From NCBI RefSeq assembly GCF_000003605.2, contig NW_003111976.1, forward strand, positions 26,707-54,745: a DNA stretch of 28,039 nt, written 5' to 3'. A model generated the notes under the pieces. It ran no database searches. It was given only the letters and a program-made list of their open reading frames with translations, and had not been told where the DNA came from. Positions 21,624 through 28,039 of this stretch are shown piece by piece. The DNA comes from Saccoglossus kowalevskii. Its lineage: Eukaryota > Hemichordata > Enteropneusta > Harrimaniidae. Made by a program: the position numbers and the translations under genes. Position 1 is the stretch's first letter; the number at the start of each line of letters is the position of its first letter.

Positions 21624-22960
21624 CTGTGAAGATATAATTTATGAAGATATGTATCACGTAAATGTTTCATCCAATCACGTCATAAATATCACAAAAATGT
21701 ATGTTCGTATTAGGCTTAGATGAGTATATGTGTATACATTTATACGTTGTTTCTGTACTAGATCTTATATTTGACTTGTGCCTTAACAACTAGTCATTTT
21801 GAGACGGCATTTGGAGGTGTTCATTTGTAGGGCAGTGGGTGTTGCGCAACGAGGATTACGTCTGCCTACAGTGGCACAGCGCCAAGGTGCGCTGTTTTAA
21901 TGTATGTCTCGTTGTTTGCCTTTACTTGCAATTGTACAAATATATACAATAGATATCGTCTAGAAAAGCGGTTCAGCACTTTCCATTTTACATTACTGCC
22001 AATGGCCGATCAAAGTGCGTTGAAAATTGTTGCTGTGAACGATATGTTACCAAACCAGTATATAATAAATACATTTTACAAATCTGTTACTGTGAAAATA
22101 CGTATGCGTAAGTGTTTAAATTTTCATAGCTAAGACTGGCATAATGGTCTATGAAAGTTGTCTTATTAGCTTTTCTATCCAAGAAAACATATAATTAGAC
22201 ACCACAATTTTCAAAATCAGACCATTATAACAAATTTTATTAATTTGACCCTTCACGAAAAGTGTGTTGACTTTTCCACATTTTCGGCCATTGTGACGTA
22301 ACGCAAGGTAAACAAATATGTCAAGACAAGTAAATTGATATGCATCTGAAAACGATTGGATCATTTTTTAAATTTTGACCCCAAAATAAGGGCGTTTTGG
22401 CCCAAAAATGGCCGGAAAATGTTGGCATCGCCCCTGACCTGAAACCTTACTATATGAGGACTTGATCTAGCATAGATGCCTGCTTGTGACAAAAAATGCC
22501 GAAACAAGGAAACAAGTTGTTTTAAGCACTTTTCTATCTTCCGCTGACTGTCTTATGTATATGAAACGAAATATACACCGCAGTAATATGCCATTCTATA
22601 CATGCAATTACACATTATTTGGGGGGGGGCGGCAAACAATGACGTTGAACTACGGTCGTATTTATTTATTTTTTGTCAAATATTTCTTTATTCGTATCTT
22701 ATTACCATTATCCCACGAAGCATTTCAAGCAAAGTGTTTATTTAGTTTATGTCTTTAATTACACATGATTGAAACTGTGTAATTTTGCCATAAATTAAAT
22801 GGCTGGTTCATTAGCGCGTATCATATGGTTGATAGCCGCAAGAAGCTACAATTTATACTTACTTAAAATAATTAAATTAAATAATTAAACCTAAATCATC
22901 ATTGAGAGTACTGTCATCCTGTCTCATGAAAACCAGTGTTCTTTGAAATGTCATACTTAC

Positions 22961-23296
22961 TATCATAAATGTCCAGCTGATAGATTCCACCACATCCCTG
23001 CTGCGTATAAGGGTTGGTATCAGTATAACCACTACACTGTTCCGTACCGTATACATCCATGCCATTTATTAGTTCACCTGGAATAGCTTCTCCGTATCGA
23101 TCGTAGTCTGTATCATCATCACCACAGTAACATTCATTCCCACCGTAGAGGGCTGCAATAGCTTTACCTTTTTCCCGTCAAGTCCCAATGCATTCTGGGA
23201 TAGTGAGCTTATCTGTGGGTATGTCTTCTTTGCTTGAAGTAGGAAATATTCTCTCTGCTGTCAGACCCTCTTTAAAACGACCACGAAATCCAGGAA
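22961..23296 (-). pseudogene. WSC domain exon with lost cysteines and premature stop
   Basis: Acceptor TTTTCAACAG ends at 23297 and donor GATA|GTAAGTA follows 22961; 336 nt, phase 1 to phase 1. The translation fits a WSC carbohydrate-binding module: FRGRFKEG, RIFPTS, LTIPECIGT, stop, REKGKAIAAL, GGNECYCGDD, EQCSG, QGCGGIYQLDIY. The TGA at 23178-23180 stands where the family has the second cysteine of the CxxxC pair, and GRF stands where the family has GCF (a one-base TGT to CGT change). A functional WSC needs these disulfides, so the exon is probably non-functional. Confidence 0.75.
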
Positions 23297-24084
23297 CTGT
23301 TGAAAATAAATACACCATGTTGAAGGCGATGGTGTGCGGTCTGATGAGGTACTTGCATATATAGTGTTCGTATGGGTTAGTCCTGAGTTTAGTTGAGAAC
23401 AGTACTGTTAATGATTGCGATGTAAGAGCACGATCGAATTGATTATGCATTAAACTTGATATCACAGTATAATATAATTGGCCATATTTATTGACAATTT
23501 TCGTTTTCTCTTTTGTTTTATGACTTTATAACCAATATTCAGGATATTACTTACTATTACTTATAAACGTGTATGCGAGGCACCAGCAATAGGTGAAAAT
23601 CACGGTCAGGTGACCCGATTTCTCCAAAACCCCACCCCTTGGAGCGATATTAAAAAACACCCCTTATTAATATACAGTAGTTCATAATAATTGTAACACA
23701 TCATATGAAAACAGAAAAAATATCGATCCCATTGAATCCTGAATATGAGAAAAGGAACCCTTGACCATTGAAAATGTCAAAAAGAGACCTCATGCCCATT
23801 TTGAACCCCATGGATGCCTCGTTTACTCGTTGGTAAGTTTCAACAAGTGACCCCGACCTTTGGCGTGAATGGCCACTGAGATCTCGTTGAAACAAGAGAA
23901 ACACGAAACTTTGTTTCCTCCAATAGTAATAGATTATTTATATAAAACCCGAGGTGAACCGACCGGGTTAGGGTTCACGTTTACTCCAAACTCATATAGC
24001 TACGGTATGTAGTTGGATCAGTGGACATGATGGAAGTCCAAAGAATGGAAAACTATTTAAGGGCCAAAAACAAGTTCCGTGAAT

Positions 24085-24287
<203 letters not shown>

Positions 24288-24360
24288 TCAAACAGTGAAA
24301 ACTGTGTAAAACTATTTGTATTCAAACTGTCAATTGGGACAATTACTAACTACTGCTTAC

Positions 24361-24552
24361 AATAGCATGACACCAACGCTCTATCCATTTCAGAGCATGC
24401 GCAGGAGGTGTTATCGGATGTAACATGTATTTCACAGTCTTCCAGCGATTCTGCTGACGAATCACAGCTGATGTCACAGACGTTCACTTCAGTGAGATCA
24501 CTGTCAAAATAATCGATTTGCGACACAGACAACCACATGGCATCAACAAACC
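24361..24552 (-). CDS. SRCR domain, second exon
   Basis: Acceptor TTTCCAACTTTAG ends at 24553 and donor TATT|GTAAGC follows 24361; 192 nt, phase 1 at both ends, no stop. It continues the SRCR fold with GFVDAMWLS, NVCDISC, SAESLEDCE and CSEMDRALVSC, the usual C-terminal SRCR cysteines. Splicing to the upstream exon gives VCKQLGFVDA across the junction, the conserved SRCR core. Confidence 0.8.
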
Positions 24553-24725
24553 CTAAAGTTGGAAAAAAACAACATTTCAGTCTGTTAACATATACAACCA
24601 TTGGATTCGGGAGACTACATAGTTTTAAAATAAGACATGTAATGCTTATTTATCTCTGTCATTGACCATGGAAGGTACTAACAAATGGAATGACTCAATA
24701 AACCAAAATGAAAAATGAATATTAC

Positions 24726-24869
24726 CTAATTGTTTACACACGATTCTCGCTTCCATCCAGTTCCATCGGGAGCTATTAGTTGCACACACAAGTGCCCAGT
24801 CGCCGTTATCTATTCTTATTTCAACGTTTCCAACAAATGGCCTTAAACCACCATACAATCTAACATCGA
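24726..24869 (-). CDS. SRCR domain, first exon
   Basis: Acceptor TTTTTTTCAG ends at 24870 and donor TTAG|GTAATA follows 24726; 144 nt, phase 1 at both ends. It reads VRLYGGLRPFVGNVEIRI, GDWALVC, WNWMEARIVCKQL, the standard N-terminal half of a scavenger receptor cysteine-rich domain (VRL.GG, G.VE, W..VC, A.VVC.QLG). It is the most upstream exon I can assign to this locus; the 5' exons and signal peptide are not visible. Confidence 0.82.
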
Positions 24870-25196
24870 CTGAAAAAAACAATTTGTTGATAAGGTTACT
24901 CCGCGATAAATGAGTTAATTGAAGTAATTTCACGCCAGAACCAGAAATTTGGTATATAAATTCACAGTTATTGGTAAAGGTAATGACCATCCTTAGGGCA
25001 GGCAACAAATCGTGATATTGCGCTCACAAACATGTGTTATTATTTAACTAGTCACTGGTGATAGACGAGTTTCCCCCAAACTTACTAGGTGAAAGAATGT
25101 TATGAAAACCAGCCCAGAGAGGTTTTTAAGCGTTTCATGTACCGAAAAGGTAAAAAGTGCAAGATGGGATAAATCAGCACAAGTAAGCGGTAAGAT

Positions 25197-25197
<1 letters not shown>

Positions 25198-25288
<91 letters not shown>

Positions 25289-25329
25289 TTTGTTTGTTTG
25301 TTTGTTTGTTTGTTTATTTATTTATTTAT
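25198..25329. repeat. (TTTA)n microsatellite with internal (TTTG)n block
   Basis: About 130 bp of TTTA units interrupted by about six TTTG units near 25291-25313. Confidence 0.97.
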
Positions 25330-25470
25330 GAGAAATGTTGATCAGAATAGCCCACGGTGTGAAATGTATTTTTTTCTGGACAACACATTACAACACAAAT
25401 CTGAACATTTTGAATATCCGACCTTCTTAATGCTTTTACTTTCCGTTGAGTCAGTAATTGGAAACCTCTG

Positions 25471-25528
25471 TTAGTCTGGTCCCCTGCCCAATGTCAACGC
25501 TGAGGGCGGTAATTGGGGATCAGACTAA
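25471..25528. repeat. Hairpin-forming inverted repeat 1
   Basis: Arms TTAGTCTGGTCCCC and GGGGATCAGACTAA pair with one mismatch around a loop of about 30 nt. Confidence 0.7.
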
Positions 25529-25557
25529 AACTTTTGTAATGTGGGTATCTACTTGTA

Positions 25558-25596
25558 TGTGATATTTAATTAAGTTAATAAACTTAAAATATCACA
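25558..25596. repeat. Hairpin-forming inverted repeat 2
   Basis: Arms TGTGATATTTAATTAAGTT and AACTTAAAATATCACA pair around an AATA loop, allowing a small bulge. It lies 30 bp from the first hairpin. Confidence 0.65.
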
Positions 25597-26549
25597 GGTA
25601 CTTTGAAAAGTCTATATTCTATTGAAGGAGGTCTCAACTCTTCCTATTTCTGTGGAAGCCGCTACTAGAGTGAAAGTGTAGACACTGACTTGGAATTAAG
25701 CTTGATATCAGGCAACCAAAGTATGTGTGTGCATCTGGATGAAAACTGATGTTAACAGACTATTATTTTTTTTTATTGCTCGGGTGTAAAAAAATAAGTT
25801 ACATTACTTATTTACATATTAAAAATGAAATTATTGTAGTGAAATAATTGAAACGAAATCAGGTGACTGGCTTTAAATTAAATTATGTCCAATCGAATTC
25901 AATCAATAATTTGAAATCCCAAGATAACAAAGTAAACTACTTAAAGTTCAGCAACATATAAGAAAATCAATATCAATCGTGTTACTTGTTATAATCACTG
26001 TTTATTCGTCTGGGATTTCACGTGGCATCTATAGTTTCGTATCAGTGGGAATCTGGTGAGTTTTATTGTCCGTGCTCTCTGTTCCCCGTTATTTAGTAAC
26101 TGTCTTGTAGTGTTTTGCAAGCCTAGATGTCATACGCTGAATACTTATTTTGACGTTTCTTCGTATTTCACTATTTTTACGCAAGTTTGATAGGGCCTAA
26201 AATCAGGGCAGAATTATGTGGCATTGTAACCGGTCGTAGCTCGGAGTCGGGGAATAGTGTCAGTTTTGGGGAAAAGGAAAGTAATATATCGACCTGGTGC
26301 GGATCGTAAGTTGGGGAATTCCTCGCTTGGCAAATGTGAGAAGTAAACTTGGGGATCAACTGAGTCACTCGAAGACAAAGATTAGACCATTAAGTAGAGT
26401 TAGTTCGTTTTAGTTCATATTTGTAAAACACCAAGACAGAACAGTTCCGTCATAAAGACAGGGGTAAGGTCTCGGAGACGTCCTTCGTGCGTGGGGATTC
26501 TCGGGTCGGGATCTCCTCGATTGGTTTTCCGATTTCTCCTTTTAAGGGT
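25597..26549. other. Intergenic, nothing recognised
   Basis: No coding frame with motifs or splice support on either strand. Composition is unremarkable apart from a somewhat GC-richer part at 26200-26360. Confidence 0.5.
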
Positions 26550-26760
26550 ATCTGGTTGGCTGCCATTTTAATCTTAATCACGTGGTATTGCAACAGCCAA
26601 TCGAAATTTAATACACTGGTACGTGACATTTATGACGTCACCTAACGGTGAATAACCAATGGCAGGTTGCCATTTGTTTGTCACGTGATATTTACAACGG
26701 CCAATCGAAATAGAATATTTTGTTACGTGATTTTTGTGACGTCACCTAACGATGGCAGCA
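26550..26760. promoter_or_regulatory. ~104-bp tandem duplication carrying E-box, CCAAT and CRE motifs
   Basis: Two direct copies each contain CACGTG (26579-26584; 26682-26687), then CCAATCG (from 26597; from 26701), then TACGTGA, then a full CRE TGACGTCA followed by CCTAACG (26633-26640; 26737-26744). Spacing is 103-104 bp between copies. An additional CCAAT lies at 26656-26660. The order and spacing are preserved in both copies. No gene start is recognisable beside it, so a promoter/enhancer role is inference; a repeat family is the alternative. Confidence 0.5.
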
Positions 26761-28039
26761 TTTTTTAGAGTTAAGTGAATCCTCCAAGAAAGTCATAAGG
26801 GACTATTATTGAATGTGGTTTGTATTACAATTATTATTGCAATAAATAGTTTAAAGCACAAGGTCAATATCTGTAGCTGTATACGCAAATTGAATATTTC
26901 TTTTAGTTGCTATCACAGATCATAATAATATCTACGAAAATACATTTAATAGTAATGTCGTAATGTCGTCTTACAAAAAGTTGACGCCCTTAATTTATAA
27001 TGTATGACATCCCATATTACCTAACGTACTTGTATTCATATTGAATAAAATTAGAAGAAGCTTGGAAGTTTAGAACTACATGGCAAGTCTGTTTGACCGT
27101 CTTTTTTCTTAATAGCAATAAACTAAATGCACTGTCAAAGCGTCATTATGGCCAAGTCGCACAGGGGCAACTGCGTCCGTATTTTTCGTCAGTGGAATAC
27201 TCATTCAGAGCTTGGTATCCAACGATCAAAATGACCGTGACTGAACTGAAGTGTACACAGGATGAGAAACTTGTAGCGAAACGCGCGTTTAAATAGCGAA
27301 TAAATAAGCGAGCATTGAACAGAAATGTACCATGATTTGTTAACACTCTGTTCGCAAACACGCACTAGTATTAGATGCTTTAATTACATATACTAGAATT
27401 ATATCACTGAACGCTCAAAGACACTGCAGAAATTGTAAAAGGAGAACAACACACAACACTTGCCCTAGGCTGAATGTTGTTGTTGATAGGACGTTCATTT
27501 TATATAACACTCATGTCAAGTCATGGAAGAAGGATATCTATTCACAAGTATCAGTACAGACCAACATGACAAAATATAAGTTGACGATATAGTTACGGCG
27601 CCCTATAGTAGTCACTTACACCAACTATTCACCGTGACGGCCTAGATTCGCCACTAACAGCTGTGACTTGCGACAGTGATTAAAACCGTCAGGTGCTCGT
27701 GTTCGACCAGCAATAGTCACGGTAAACGTTATCTTTATCGGTGGTTGGCTACAATTATAAAAACTTTGACTTTGACACGAAAACCAGTCAACCGAACTAC
27801 TTTTTGCGCGAAAATAGCACAAAAGAAAACTACACAACAACAAATTCTGGTAATTAAAGTTTATTTTTTTTAAACGCTCTTACATAGGTGCCAATAGAAA
27901 TAGTTATAAACTTTGAACATACAGTTGATGACTTGGGTAATTGTAATTACAAAATTTCGTCCCTATCTATTTAATAGGTCAAATGCCCTGAATAAAGCAT
28001 GGTATTTTTAGTGTTAAATTTATAACATATGTCTAGGAA
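26761..28039. other. Intergenic, nothing recognised
   Basis: AT-rich with several short frames (27093-27296, 27146-27361, 27625-27843, 27676-27873) that have no domain, splice or start-context support. No RNA gene or element was recognised. Confidence 0.45.

Noticed and set aside
23701-23904. 67-codon minus frame
   Set aside because: Looks like part of a dispersed non-coding repeat; no domain, and not in a phase compatible with the receptor exons.
25102-25341. Frame of repeated LFIY
   Set aside because: Translation of the TTTA microsatellite.
27593-27612. CTCF-like GGGCGCC
   Set aside because: Core mismatch at a key position (ATA for AGR); match too weak.

Overview
This window is invertebrate metazoan nuclear DNA. 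It is AT-rich, with GT-AG introns, CA/TA, CTGT and TTTA microsatellites, a dead LINE 3' end and small inverted-repeat elements. The protein families (a NACHT NLR, a DED protein, a G2E3-like HECT, and SRCR/WSC/CUB/CCP modules) suit a lineage with expanded innate immunity, such as hemichordate, echinoderm, amphioxus, lophotrochozoan or cnidarian. I cannot name the species.

Layout. 1-4616: no coding exon found; a CTCF-like site and a degenerate ~147-bp tandem repeat. 4617-7445 (+): the NACHT and C-terminal part of an NLR, interrupted after the NACHT module by one in-frame TGA and a frame change, or else carrying a 364-nt intron. A small inverted-repeat element (MITE) starts 7 bp after its last stop. 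7606-11016: AT-rich spacer with a second, longer MITE of the same family. 11017-16148 (-): an eight-exon gene reconstructed here with consistent intron phases throughout. It encodes a 487-residue protein with an N-terminal FADD-like death effector domain and a C-terminal G2E3-like HECT ubiquitin-ligase domain with its catalytic cysteine. The third MITE lies in its first intron. 16245-18260: AT/CA repeats and a 5'-truncated RTE-like LINE. 19448-19744 (-): a fragment resembling TM7 of a class A GPCR. 20719-24869 (-): exons of an extracellular or membrane protein in the order SRCR (two exons), WSC, CUB, CCP. All exons are bounded by phase-1 introns, but the WSC and CUB exons carry disabling lesions. 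24870-28039: microsatellite, two hairpins, and a ~104-bp duplication carrying E-box, CCAAT and CRE motifs.

How it fits together. The NLR (+) and the DED-HECT gene (-) converge tail to tail. In known biology, NLRs and DED adaptors both act in death-fold immune or apoptotic signalling, and HECT enzymes transfer ubiquitin through a thioester. The DED-HECT protein would therefore be predicted to attach ubiquitin-ligase activity directly to a death-effector assembly. That role is inference; the architecture is read from the sequence. The scavenger-receptor-like locus upstream of it looks like a decaying pattern-recognition gene.
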